The notes: generated by a model from the sequence alone, not told the origin. Positions 17,927-26,791 are shown, counted from the first letter of the stretch. The stretch: DNA of 64,000 bases from Actinospineispora acaciae DSM 45401 (GCF_000620785.1 NZ_JIAI01000008.1:310001-374000); one strand, 5' to 3'. A program made the numbers and translations.

Positions 17927-20008
17927 GTGAGCTTGTCGAACGTCACGGCTGGTGGTGACATCAGCGTCACGGCAAACATCAATATGGCCACGCGACGCGC
18001 CACGGCTGTGGTGCACACCGTACGGACCGACTCCGATGCCGATGAAGCCTTCGTCGGCCGCACTGACGAACTGACCACCGTGCTCGACCTGCTCGATGCG
18101 GCGTCGGTGGTGGCGGTGGCCGGGTTGCCCGGGGTGGGGAAATCGGCGTTGGCGCAGGCCGCGGCGCGAACGGCCGTGGCGCGCGGGTGGTTCCCGGGCC
18201 GAGTGCTGTTGACGGATTTGCATGGCTATGACCCCGACGAAGCGGTGTCACCCGCGCAGTTGTGGGCACCGCTGCTGCGCGGCCTGGGTGTGGCCGCCGA
18301 GCAGGTTCCGGCCAGCGAGTCTGAGCAGGCCACCGTCTACCACCAACTGCTCGACCACCTCTCCGACGCTGGCCGACCAGTACTGCTGGTGCTGGACAAC
18401 GTTGCCGATCCCCGACAGGCGGAGATGGTGCTGCCGCGCGGCCCGGGACCACACCGTGTGCTGATCACCTCCCGGGACACCTTGGGCGAGCTGCCCAGGA
18501 CGCACTGGGTCGACCTGGATGTGCTGGACCCGCCGGCGGCGGTACAACTGCTGGCGGTGGCAGTTGCCGTTCGGCTCCCACACGATGAGCGGGTGGCCGC
18601 CGACCCCGCAGCAGCGGACCGCCTGATGCGATTGTGTGGCGGGTTGCCGTTGGCAGTGCGGATCGTGGCCGCGCTGGCCGCCGACGAGCCCGACCGCCCG
18701 CTGTCCGAGCTGGCGGACGAACTGGCCGACGAGAAGCACCGGCTGGCCGCGCTCGACTACGGCCCGCGGTGGGCTGTGCGGGCAGCGTTCGACCTGTCCC
18801 ACCGCCGGCTCGACCAACCCCAGGCACGGCTGTTCCGCCTGCTGGCAGCAGTACCCGGCACCGACGTCAGCCTCGCGGTCGCCGCCGCAGTCACCGACCG
18901 ACCACCGCCAGCGGTGCGCGCGGGATTGCGGGCGCTGTGCCGAGCGCACCTGCTCACCCCACAACCCACACACCCGGGGAAACCGGGCCGATGGGGAATG
19001 CACGACCTGATCCGGCTCTACGCCCAAGGTCACCTCGACCGACAGGAGCGAGCCACCGGGTTCGCCCGGATCCTGGCCTATTACGGGCACACCGCCGACC
19101 TCGCCGGACAACGGTTCATCGCCCTACCCGGGCAGCAGGTGCCCTATGGATTCGATACCGCGCGCGAGGCGATGGGCTGGGTGCTGGACGAAAGAGCCGG
19201 ACTGGTAGCCACCGTGGTCCAGGCCGCCGATACCCACCCCGACGACGCAATCCGCCTCGCCTCCAACCTGGCCCCGGTCCTTCACCGAACGCGGGCGCTC
19301 GAAGATCTGGTCACCATAGCCACGGCGGCTGTGCAGGCCAGCCACCTTGCCACTCACACAATCTTCGCCCCCGTAGCGTGGAACAACCTCGGGAACGCCT
19401 TGCAGGAGGTACGCCGGTTCGATGACGCCATCGCCGCCCACGAACGCGCTCGCGACCTCCACGCCGAAGTCGGTGACCGGCGGGGTGAAGCGCAGGCATG
19501 GAACAACCTGGGGCTCGCACTCCGGAAGGTGCGTCGGTTCGACGAGGCCATCATCACCCACGCACATGCTCGCGATCTCCTAGCTGAGACCGGTGACCGG
19601 CACAGCGAAGCGCAGGCGTCGAACAACCTCGGGAACGCGCTACGGCAGGCACGCCGGTTCGACGACGCCATCGCCGCCCACACACATGCTCGCGACCTCC
19701 TCACCGAAATCGGTGACCGGCACGGCGAAGGGCAAGCGTGGGGCAGCCTCGGGCAAACACTGCAGGACGTGCACCGGTTCGATGACGCCATCACCGCCCA
19801 CGAACGAGCTATCGACCTCTTCGCCGAGACAGGGGACCGGCACAGCGAAGCAATGGCGCGGCAACACCTCGGGATCGCGTATGCGGTGCTTGACCATCGG
19901 GACCTGGCTCGGCATGTGTGGCTGTCAGCCATCGACCTTTACATACAGGCCGGGGATGACGAGGCCGCATCGGAGGTCCAACGGTGGTTGGAGGAGCTGG
20001 ACGGGTAG
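17927..20008 (+). CDS. NB-ARC STAND ATPase with TPR repeats, NLR-like receptor
   Basis: A 693-residue signalling ATPase. Order: short Gly/Asn/Val-rich N-terminal tail (1-22); NB-ARC domain with Walker A GLPGVGKS (66-73), Walker B VLLVLDN (152-158), the LITSR sensor stretch (179-183), GLPLA (239-243) and an MHD motif in WGMHDLIRLYA near 365; then five 40-residue TPR units near 490-690. Such proteins bind a trigger through the repeats, exchange ADP for ATP, oligomerise and activate an effector. There is no separate enzymatic domain, so the effector is probably the preceding gene. GTG start 17927, 32 nt after the upstream stop. Confidence 0.85.
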   Translation: MSLSNVTAGGDISVTANINMATRRATAVVHTVRTDSDADEAFVGRTDELTTVLDLLDAASVVAVAGLPGVGKSALAQAAARTAVARGWFPGRVLLTDLHGYDPDEAVSPAQLWAPLLRGLGVAAEQVPASESEQATVYHQLLDHLSDAGRPVLLVLDNVADPRQAEMVLPRGPGPHRVLITSRDTLGELPRTHWVDLDVLDPPAAVQLLAVAVAVRLPHDERVAADPAAADRLMRLCGGLPLAVRIVAALAADEPDRPLSELADELADEKHRLAALDYGPRWAVRAAFDLSHRRLDQPQARLFRLLAAVPGTDVSLAVAAAVTDRPPPAVRAGLRALCRAHLLTPQPTHPGKPGRWGMHDLIRLYAQGHLDRQERATGFARILAYYGHTADLAGQRFIALPGQQVPYGFDTAREAMGWVLDERAGLVATVVQAADTHPDDAIRLASNLAPVLHRTRALEDLVTIATAAVQASHLATHTIFAPVAWNNLGNALQEVRRFDDAIAAHERARDLHAEVGDRRGEAQAWNNLGLALRKVRRFDEAIITHAHARDLLAETGDRHSEAQASNNLGNALRQARRFDDAIAAHTHARDLLTEIGDRHGEGQAWGSLGQTLQDVHRFDDAITAHERAIDLFAETGDRHSEAMARQHLGIAYAVLDHRDLARHVWLSAIDLYIQAGDDEAASEVQRWLEELDG
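19379..19858 (+). repeat. Four tandem 120-bp repeats encoding TPR units
   Basis: The DNA encoding residues starting at AWNNLGNAL repeats every 120 bp with high identity: blocks such as CGGTTCGATGACGCCATC and GGTGACCGGC recur at fixed spacing. High nucleotide similarity between units suggests recent duplication or gene conversion in the sensing part of the receptor. Confidence 0.7.
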
Positions 20009-20089
20009 GGGCGGCCGACTGCGGTGACGTTCGCGGTTCGTGAGGGCGGGTGGGTGGCTGGCTGAGGGTGGTTCGGCGGAACCGTTCGC

Positions 20090-20154
20090 GCAAATCAAGA
20101 TTTTGCAACTTGCGGGGTTTTGGTTTGCTGTTGGGGGTTTGCTTGGGACATGAT
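20090..20154 (+). promoter_or_regulatory. A/T-rich promoter region of the XRE gene with inverted repeat
   Basis: GCAAATC-AA-GATTTTGC at 20090-20106 is an inverted repeat with one extra base. TTGCTG at 20125-20130 and CATGAT at 20149-20154 are 18 nt apart and could be the promoter. The stretch is clearly lower in G+C than its surroundings. An operator for the XRE product is plausible but not shown. Confidence 0.4.
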
Positions 20155-20186
20155 TGTGGTCTGCGTCTCACGATCTAGGAGAGCCG

Positions 20187-21023
20187 GTGCCGAAGCCACG
20201 GTTGTCTATTGCTCAGCGGCGGGTTGGGCTGGAGTTGCGGCGGTTGCGGACTGAGGCCGGCAAGACGCTCGAAGACGTGGGGACCGTGATGGAGTGGTCG
20301 CCCAGCAAGGTCAGCCGGGTGGAGACGGGTGAGAGTCCGATCCTGGTCAGGGACGTGCAGTTGCTCAGCTATTTGCTCGGCGCCGAGCCCGAGGTGTCCG
20401 ACGCACTGGTCGACCTGGTGAAGGCGGCAAAGGTGAAGGGCTGGTGGGAGCCGTACCGCGACGTCCTCGGCGGCAACTACATCCCGTTCGAGGCGGAGGC
20501 CGACGAGGTCAACGAGTTCCAGATGGAGGTGGTGTGCGGACTGCTCCAGACCTCGGCATACGCCCGAGCGATCATGCGCGGGGCAAGGCTTGACGCTGAC
20601 GATGAGGAGATCGAGCGCCGCGTGCAGATGCGACTGGATCGGCAGGAAGCACTGGCCGAGGAGGAGCCGCTGCGGCTGTGGTCGATCATGAGCGAGGGTG
20701 CACTGCGCCGCGAGATAGGCGGCGGTGACGTGCTCCGCGCGCAGCTCAAGCACCTCGCCGAACTGACCGAGCGGCCGAACATCGACGTCCAGGTGTTGCC
20801 GTTCGATGCCGGCGCGCACCCGGCTGTGACCTGTCTATTCACCATCCTGCGCTTTGACGACGCCGAGCCGCTGGTGTTTGGGAACGGGCTCACCACGAAC
20901 CCGGAGATCGAAGACCCCGTCGAGAAGCAGCGCATGCTGGACGCCTTCGACTTCCTGCGCGCAGCAGCAGAGAGCCCCGAGCGATCCTTGCGTATCATCA
21001 AGGAGGCCGCCATGGGGCGCTGA
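20187..21023 (+). CDS. XRE family regulator, Scr1/DUF5753-type
   Basis: A 278-residue regulator. The first 75 residues are a helix-turn-helix of the XRE class (KTLEDVGTVMEWSPSKVSRVE). The rest is the Scr1/DUF5753-type ligand or partner domain usual in actinobacteria (GLLQTSAYARA, PNIDVQVLPF). These genes are typically followed by a DUF397 gene, as here, and the pairs have been treated as toxin-antitoxin-like or developmental regulators. The start is set at GTG 20187 because AGGAGAG lies just upstream; a longer reading from 20154 lacks one. Confidence 0.88.
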   Translation: MPKPRLSIAQRRVGLELRRLRTEAGKTLEDVGTVMEWSPSKVSRVETGESPILVRDVQLLSYLLGAEPEVSDALVDLVKAAKVKGWWEPYRDVLGGNYIPFEAEADEVNEFQMEVVCGLLQTSAYARAIMRGARLDADDEEIERRVQMRLDRQEALAEEEPLRLWSIMSEGALRREIGGGDVLRAQLKHLAELTERPNIDVQVLPFDAGAHPAVTCLFTILRFDDAEPLVFGNGLTTNPEIEDPVEKQRMLDAFDFLRAAAESPERSLRIIKEAAMGR

Positions 21024-21050
21024 TCATGAGGGGCGGAGGGAGCCCGGGCC

Positions 21051-21248
21051 TTGCACCGGTGGTTCAAGAGCAGCCACAGCGGCGGGAACGACAGCTGCGT
21101 CGAAGTGGCAGTCCCGCCGAACCGCTCCGTGCTGGTCCGTGACACCAAAGCCGTCGCCGGGCCGATCCTCCGCTTCTCCGCCACCGAGTGGCAGGCGTTC
21201 GTGACCGCTGTCCGCCACGGCGAGTTTACGATCGCGACGAATATCTGA
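21051..21248 (+). CDS. DUF397 protein, partner of XRE regulator
   Basis: A 65-residue protein with the DUF397 signature: WFKSSHSGGNDSCVEVAV at the start and VRDTK-then-FSATEWQAFV later. DUF397 proteins are small partners of Scr1-type XRE regulators; they are proposed to bind and modulate them. The start is TTG 21051, supported by GGAGGGAG 8 nt upstream and by the family's usual N-terminus. The gene lies 27 bp after the XRE gene and is surely co-transcribed. Confidence 0.85.
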   Translation: MHRWFKSSHSGGNDSCVEVAVPPNRSVLVRDTKAVAGPILRFSATEWQAFVTAVRHGEFTIATNI

Positions 21249-21293
21249 CGTTCGCCCACGCCCCGTCGCTTAGACGTCCTATCGTCATGCCCT

Positions 21294-21818
21294 GTGGCGG
21301 GGATCGACGGCCTTGGCACGCGAGCGCTGGCCGGCCAGCAGGGACCGGACGCATCAGCGTGGGCAGCGAAGTACGACAACCTGGGCCTGAAAGTCACGCC
21401 CGCGAACGTCCTGTCCATCTACTCCGTGATCGCCGAAGAAGTCGCCCGCCTACAAGCCTCGATTGCCAACTTCCGGAACAACACCAGCGGCGGCACCATG
21501 CCGAAGCTCGGCGGAGATCCGGTGTCACCACATGCCGCAGGTGGCTTCACCGACGCTACCCAGCGGTTGCTAGCCAGATGCAAGGCTGAGGTCGAGAACC
21601 TGGACCGGGTCGCACAACGGCTCACCGACGCTGCGCGGGCGTACGGCAAGTCGGAGGCAGAGATCAGTGCCGCGTTCGATTTCTCGAAGTTCGTCTACCA
21701 GCCGACCCCGATCCCACGAGCCGAGCCGCAAGCCGCGCCACCACCTGCGAGGCCGGCATCCGCACAACGGATGCCGGCCGTAATACCGAGCGACACGTTC
21801 CCGAAGGGCATGCGGTGA
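21294..21818 (+). CDS. Helical WXG100/ESX-associated-like protein of unknown function
   Basis: 174 residues. About 1-125 are predicted helical with no signal peptide; the last 45 are Pro/Ala-rich. It has no clear WXG motif, but it opens a gene set (DUF3558 lipoprotein, PPE-like protein, EspG) typical of ESX accessory loci in Pseudonocardiaceae, so an ESX-substrate-like role is inferred from context. The GTG at 21294 has TATCGT at 21280-21285, eight bases upstream, and no ribosome site, again pointing to a leaderless message. Its TGA overlaps the next GTG. Confidence 0.6.
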   Translation: MAGIDGLGTRALAGQQGPDASAWAAKYDNLGLKVTPANVLSIYSVIAEEVARLQASIANFRNNTSGGTMPKLGGDPVSPHAAGGFTDATQRLLARCKAEVENLDRVAQRLTDAARAYGKSEAEISAAFDFSKFVYQPTPIPRAEPQAAPPPARPASAQRMPAVIPSDTFPKGMR

Positions 21819-22387
21819 GGACGTTCAAGCTGATGGCGCTGGTCGGGGCGCTGATGATGGCCGGTGCCGCTGGCTGTGGTAGCCCAGCGCCGCCACCGGC
21901 CACGCCACCACCGCCGGCTCGACCAGCGTTGCCGCCACGTCCGATTGAGCTGCGCCTGGACGACGTGAACCCCTGCTCGTTGCTCACTAACGACCAGAAA
22001 CGCCAGTTCAACATCGCATCAGGCAGCCCGGTGGTGCAGTCCTCAGGTCCGAACCAGGGTCCGTCCTGTCTTTGGCGGGCCTTTGGTTTCCATCCGGATA
22101 ACGGCTGGACCAGCGGTGCCGTACTCAACCATGGCGCCGACCAAGCGTTGGGCGCCGAACGACCGCGGTCGGTTGACGGATTCGCCGCGACCACTACAAC
22201 CGCACCGGGCTCGGACCCGGACTACTTCTGCGGGGTGATGGTCGACGTTGCGCCCGGCCAGGCATTGCACGCTACCTACTCCAACGAGTCTCACGACGTG
22301 CCGGGGATGAATCGGAAGATGGCGTGTGACAACGCCATGCGGCTCGCGGGGGCGATGCTCTCGACGTTGCGGACGATGAAGCGGTAG
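21815..22387 (+). CDS. DUF3558 lipoprotein
   Basis: A 190-residue lipoprotein. The signal peptide ends in the lipobox AGAAGC (Cys about 21), followed by a Pro-rich linker and the DUF3558 domain, which shows the typical DDVNPCSLLTNDQ start and two later Cys residues (SCLWRAF, YFCGVM). DUF3558 proteins are outer-leaflet lipoproteins common near EspG and PPE-like genes in actinobacteria; their role is unknown. The GTG overlaps the previous stop (GTGA), so the genes are coupled. Confidence 0.82.
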   Translation: MRTFKLMALVGALMMAGAAGCGSPAPPPATPPPPARPALPPRPIELRLDDVNPCSLLTNDQKRQFNIASGSPVVQSSGPNQGPSCLWRAFGFHPDNGWTSGAVLNHGADQALGAERPRSVDGFAATTTTAPGSDPDYFCGVMVDVAPGQALHATYSNESHDVPGMNRKMACDNAMRLAGAMLSTLRTMKR

Positions 22388-22390
22388 CCG

Positions 22391-23577
22391 ATGGAGCCCA
22401 TACCGTGCTTCAACTATGACGCCTTCCCGCTGGAGCAGAAGCACCAGTGGATGCAGAGCGGGCCGGGTGGGGCGGCGGCGATCGGGTTCGGGGGCGGGCT
22501 GGCGCAGCTTGGCGCGGACTTTGCCGCGTCCGACGCGAACGTGGGCCAGAACCTCATCCAACGCAAGCTGGCCGACGACTGGCAGGGCAGCGCCAGCAGC
22601 GCGGCCGGCGACGCCGTCAACCAGGCGGCGGCCTCGCTCGCGGGCACGTCCGTCCCCGGCAGGAGGGGCGGGGACTCCTCGCAGCAGTACGGCGAGTCGT
22701 TCAACGTCACGAAGAACGCCATTCCGACCGCGCCGAGCGTCGGGGAGAACGGCTTCTGGGGCAGGGCCGCCGACGAGCTCGGCCGCGAGTTCAACGACAT
22801 GTTCGGGTCGACGTTCGGCGTGCAGTCCGACTACAGCAAGCGGCTGGCCGCCCACCGCGCCGCCGACCAGGCCGCGAACGACGCGCTGCGCCGCCACGAA
22901 GACACAGCTCGCACCGCGCTCACCGCTTACCAGGGTGCGATCACCGTGCCGGCGGCGTCCGGTCGCTCCGGCGCGGACGGTGGGGCACCGCGGCGGGGAC
23001 TGGCACGGGCGGCGGCACGGGTGCGATGTCACCGCCCGCGTCCGGCGGTGGAACCGGTTCAACAGGCGGGACGGACACGCCCGGCGCGCCACCGCCCGGC
23101 GGCGACTCGACGACCACGCCGCAGAACAACACCTTCTCGCCGCTGCCCCCGCCCCCGAGTGGGACGCCGGGGCTCGCGCCCGTCCCAGGCGGCGGGTACG
23201 TGCCCTCCCCGTCCGCTCCCGCGCCGCCCGCCGCCGCACCGGCCGTGCCAGCACCGTTCATCGGCGGGTACCCGGGCCCCGGCCACGCGCCCGGCTCCGG
23301 CCTGAGCCCGCTCCCCGCACGGCCAGGCGGCCTCGCCGAGGCGGGCGGGCGCTTCCCGGGAGGCACCGCGGCGGCGGGCGGCGCGGAGGCCGGCGTGGGC
23401 GGGCGCCCGGGAGGACCCGGCGGCATGCAGCCCGGCCCGCTCGGCGGCATGGGCGGCGTGCCCAACCGCGAGGAGCGCGAGCACCGCAACAACGTGTTCA
23501 TCCTGGACGACGAGCCGTTCCGGGTCGTGTTCGACGACGTCATCACGCCGGTGATCGGGCCGGGCGATGTTCGCTGA
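22391..23577 (+). pseudogene. PPE/WXG-like secreted protein, broken by a 1-nt frameshift
   Basis: The ATG at 22391 opens a PPE-like helical domain with a W-x-G motif (DDWQGSAS) that reads well to about residue 197. The same frame then turns Arg-rich and stops at 23305. The next frame carries the expected Gly/Pro-rich linker from about 22984 and the family-like C-terminus (REEREHRNNVF, TPVIGPGD) ending at 23575-23577. Adding one G to the GGGG run at 22982-22985 joins the two parts. It is either a true mutation, a sequencing error in a G run, or, less likely, a programmed shift. Confidence 0.72.
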
Positions 23578-24343
23578 CGGGCTGCGCGTGGTCGAGTTCC
23601 TGGCCTGCTGGGACGCGCTCGGGCTCGGTGACACGCCGCTGGCGTTCGCGCTGCGACCCCCCGGCCGCACCCCCACCGAACGCAGCCGCCTGCACCGCGA
23701 CGCCCTCGCCGAGCTCGCCGACCGGGGCCTCGCCGACGCTCGCGGCCCGACGCCCGCACTCGCCGGCGCCCTTCGCCTACTGGCCACCGCACCCAAGCTC
23801 TACGACCTGCGCCTGGCCGACCCGCGCGGCGAGCTGGTCGCGCTCGGCGCGGCGGACCGGGAGCACGGCGTGCTGGCCGTCCTCGCCGGCGCTCCCCACG
23901 GCCGGATCGCGCTCGGCCCGGTGCCGGGACCGCGGCTGCCGTCCGCGCTGGTCGAGATGGTCGGGCCGCTGACCCCGGCCAGGGCGCGCCCGGTGAACGT
24001 CCCCGCCGACCTGCTCGACCGCGCCCGACGCGAAGCCACCGACGGCGAGCTGTGGACGCTCGCGGACCGCCTGGTCGACTACGGCGTCGCGGTGATCGAC
24101 ACGCGCGCGCTGGTCGTCATGTGCTCCGACATCACGCGCGTCGGCCAGCTCGGCGTCACCGCCCGCGACCCGGACGGCCGCGAGCGCCGTGGCCGCTGGG
24201 TGATCGGCTTCCACCACGGCTCCGCCGGCCACTGCGTCCAACTTCGACGCCACGGCGAAGTGACCATCGCCCCCCTCACCACCCCGCGGCTGCTGGCCCA
24301 CCTCACCGAGTTGATCGAGGACGCGGCACCCACACTTCGGTAA
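23567..24343 (+). CDS. EspG family ESX secretion-associated protein
   Basis: A 258-residue protein with the EspG fold signatures: LACWDALGLGDTPLAF at the N-terminus, PTERSRLHRDALAELADRGL next, and a late RVGQLGVTARDPDGR with GRWVIGFHH. EspG proteins are cytoplasmic chaperones that bind the tip of PE/PPE-type substrates and hold them for ESX export. The PPE-like gene directly upstream overlaps it by 11 nt, so that is the likely client. No ESX membrane genes (EccB-E) are in the window, so the secretion machine must lie elsewhere. Confidence 0.82.
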   Translation: MFADGLRVVEFLACWDALGLGDTPLAFALRPPGRTPTERSRLHRDALAELADRGLADARGPTPALAGALRLLATAPKLYDLRLADPRGELVALGAADREHGVLAVLAGAPHGRIALGPVPGPRLPSALVEMVGPLTPARARPVNVPADLLDRARREATDGELWTLADRLVDYGVAVIDTRALVVMCSDITRVGQLGVTARDPDGRERRGRWVIGFHHGSAGHCVQLRRHGEVTIAPLTTPRLLAHLTELIEDAAPTLR

Positions 24344-24413
24344 CACGACCGGCCGGCTACCCTCGCCACGCCGCGTAGTTGATGTACGCGGGCGGGTGAG
24401 GAGGAACGGCGTT

Positions 24414-25964
24414 TTGAACAACGGTCGCAAACAGGCCGTGTACTGGCGGATCCGGCTCACTGCGGGGTTGCTGGCCGTGTCGGCGTTGATCGCCGGGTGT
24501 TCGGCCGCCGCCCCGCCGCCGAGCCCACCGGCGAACCCGGCGCCCCCTCCACCGACCGCTGCGCCGCCCGCGCCGCCCGCCGGCCCCCGGCCGAACATCG
24601 TGTTCGTGCTGACCGACGACATGTCCAGCAACCTGCTGCAACACATGCCGCGCGTGCAGGCCCTGCAGAAGGCGGGCATGTCGTTCACGAACTACACGGT
24701 GACCGACTCGCTGTGCTGCCCGTCCCGGTCCTCGATCCTCACCGGCCGCTACCCGCACAACACCGGCGTGTTCACCAATGAGGCCCCCGACGGCGGCTGG
24801 GACGTGTTCCACGCACGGGGCCAGGAGGACAGGACGTTCGCCGTCTCGCTGCAGAAGGCGGGCTACCGCACCGGGTTCATGGGCAAGTACCTCAACCGGT
24901 ATCCGACCCGGGGCTTCCCGGGCAGCAACGGGCCGTACGTGCCGCCGGGATGGTCGGACTGGAACGGCTCGGACAACGGCTACAACGAGTTCAACTACGA
25001 CATGAACGAGAACCGTCGAGTGGTGCACTACGGGCACCAGCCGGCGGACTACCTGACCGACGTGGTCTCCAACAAGGCCACCGCGTTCATCCGGGACGCC
25101 GCCGCTGCACGCAACCCGTTCATGCTCGAGGTCGCCACCTTCGCGCCGCACTTCCCGTACACCCCGGCGCCTCGGGACGCCGGCGCGTTCCCCGGGCTCA
25201 TCGCCCCGCGCGGGCCGACCTTCGACACCCTGCCCGCGAACCCGCCGAGCTGGCTGGCCCCCCGCACGCCGCTGACCCCGCCGCAGATCGCCAAGATCGA
25301 CCACGCGTACCGCAAGCGGGTGCAGTCCATGCAGGCGGTGGACCGCCTGGTCGCCGCGATCCAGGACACGCTGGCGGCGACCGGCCAGGCGAACAACACG
25401 ATCTTGATCTTCAACTCGGACAACGGCTTCCACATGGGCGAGTACCGGCTCACCGCGGACAAGCTCACGGCGTTCGACACCGACGTCCTGGTGCCGCTCG
25501 TGGTGGCCGGCCCCGGCATCCCGCCCAACACCACCACCCCGGCCGTCGCGCAGAACATCGACCTGCGCCCCACGTTCGAGGAGCTGGCCGGGCTCACTCC
25601 GCCGCCCGACGTGGACGGCCGCAGCCTGGTCCCGCTCCTGCGCGGGCAGAACCCGCCGGACTGGCCGACCGGCGCGCTGGTCGAACACCACGGGCCGGTC
25701 CTCAACCCGGCGGACCCGGACCTCCCCGGCAAGTACGGCGGCAATCCCCCCAGCTACGAGGCCCTGCGCACCGCCCGCTACACCTACGTCGAGTACGCCA
25801 ACGGCGAGCGCGAGTACTACGACCGCACCACCGACCCCGGCCAACTGAACAACATCGCCGCCACGCTGCCCCCGGACACCGCCGCCCGGCTGCACGACAC
25901 CCTGGTCCGCATGCGCAGCTGCCACGGCCAGGCCGAGTGCGCGGCCGCCGCCCGGGCTCCTTAA
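24414..25964 (+). CDS. Lipoprotein sulfatase (type I, formylglycine-dependent)
   Basis: A 516-residue arylsulfatase-family hydrolase. The signal peptide ends in the lipobox LIAGC (Cys29), then a Pro/Ala linker. The active-site motif CCPSR at 101-105 fits C-x-P-x-R, where Cys101 would be converted to formylglycine; the metal-site DD is in FVLTDDM and a second ligand pair in NSDNGFHMGEY. It should remove sulfate from an extracellular ester. The start is TTG 24414 with GAGGAGG 9 nt upstream; a GTG at 24396 would put that site inside the gene. Its stop overlaps the convergent stop (TTAA). Confidence 0.88.
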   Translation: MNNGRKQAVYWRIRLTAGLLAVSALIAGCSAAAPPPSPPANPAPPPPTAAPPAPPAGPRPNIVFVLTDDMSSNLLQHMPRVQALQKAGMSFTNYTVTDSLCCPSRSSILTGRYPHNTGVFTNEAPDGGWDVFHARGQEDRTFAVSLQKAGYRTGFMGKYLNRYPTRGFPGSNGPYVPPGWSDWNGSDNGYNEFNYDMNENRRVVHYGHQPADYLTDVVSNKATAFIRDAAAARNPFMLEVATFAPHFPYTPAPRDAGAFPGLIAPRGPTFDTLPANPPSWLAPRTPLTPPQIAKIDHAYRKRVQSMQAVDRLVAAIQDTLAATGQANNTILIFNSDNGFHMGEYRLTADKLTAFDTDVLVPLVVAGPGIPPNTTTPAVAQNIDLRPTFEELAGLTPPPDVDGRSLVPLLRGQNPPDWPTGALVEHHGPVLNPADPDLPGKYGGNPPSYEALRTARYTYVEYANGEREYYDRTTDPGQLNNIAATLPPDTAARLHDTLVRMRSCHGQAECAAAARAP

Positions 25965-26791
25965 AAGAGAGCCGGGGTCGCCGGCGTCACATCGTCGAGG
26001 AACGCGCTCACCATCGGCACCAGGACCGCGGACTCCCCGAAGATGCCGACATGCGACGTCGCCGGGAGGATCACCAGGCGCGCCGAGAGAGCCTCCGGCA
26101 GCGCGCCCGAGGCCGCCGCCGCCTCGTCGCCGCCACCGCGCAGCCTGAACATCGCCAGCGCGTGCTCCGGCTTCACCGCGTCCGCGTCACCGACGATGAC
26201 CATCGTCTTCGCGGAGATCGAACGCATCTGCTCGTCGCTGATCTGCTGGTCGTTGTTGTTCAGGACCGTCACCTTCTCGAGGTAGGCGTCGAACGCGGCG
26301 GCGTCCGGTGTGTGCTCCTTGAACGCCCTCTCGACGGACGTGCCGGCGAACGCCGAGGCGTTGGAACCCTCGATGCCCTCCAGCACCGACGGGTACCAGC
26401 CGTCCCTGCGGTAGGTGGCGGACAGCGTGACCAGCTTGTCGACCAGCCCCGGGTGGCGCAGCGCGAGCTGCAGCGCGACCCCGCCACCCTGCGAGTAGCC
26501 CATCACGTCCGCGCGCTCGATGTTCAACGCGCGCAGCAACGCGGCGGCGTCGTCGGCGAACCGCTCGTAGGACATCGCGCGCGACGTGTCGGGGGTGCGG
26601 CCGTGCCCCTGCTGGTCGAAGACGATCACGGTGCGGTCGCGCGCGAAGGCGGACACCCACGGCGTCATCGACTCGGTGGACATGAACGCGCCGGGGATGA
26701 GCAGCAGCGGCGACGCCGTCGACCCGCCGTACACCTCGTGGTAGAGGCTCAGGCCGTTGATCGGCAGGTGGCCGCTGCTCGACGGCCTCAC
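25961..26791 (-). CDS. Alpha/beta hydrolase
   Basis: A 276-residue soluble hydrolase. The nucleophile elbow is GYSQGG, the oxyanion region follows LLLIPGAFMS, the acid is in VGDADAV and the likely His in ATSHVGIF. This is the classic layout of esterases, haloperoxidase-like and epoxide hydrolase-like enzymes; the substrate is not visible. The GTG at 26791 overlaps the stop of the DUF899 gene (GTGA), so the two are co-translated. Confidence 0.85.
   Translation of the reverse strand: MRPSSSGHLPINGLSLYHEVYGGSTASPLLLIPGAFMSTESMTPWVSAFARDRTVIVFDQQGHGRTPDTSRAMSYERFADDAAALLRALNIERADVMGYSQGGGVALQLALRHPGLVDKLVTLSATYRRDGWYPSVLEGIEGSNASAFAGTSVERAFKEHTPDAAAFDAYLEKVTVLNNNDQQISDEQMRSISAKTMVIVGDADAVKPEHALAMFRLRGGGDEAAAASGALPEALSARLVILPATSHVGIFGESAVLVPMVSAFLDDVTPATPALF

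Noticed and set aside
22416..23972. 518-codon frame across the PPE-like gene and EspG
   Set aside because: Ser/Thr/Arg-rich translation without family features; it is the third frame over two supported genes.
17927..24343. Prophage or integrative element covering the accessory block
   Set aside because: No integrase, tRNA gene, direct attachment repeats or structural phage genes were found.
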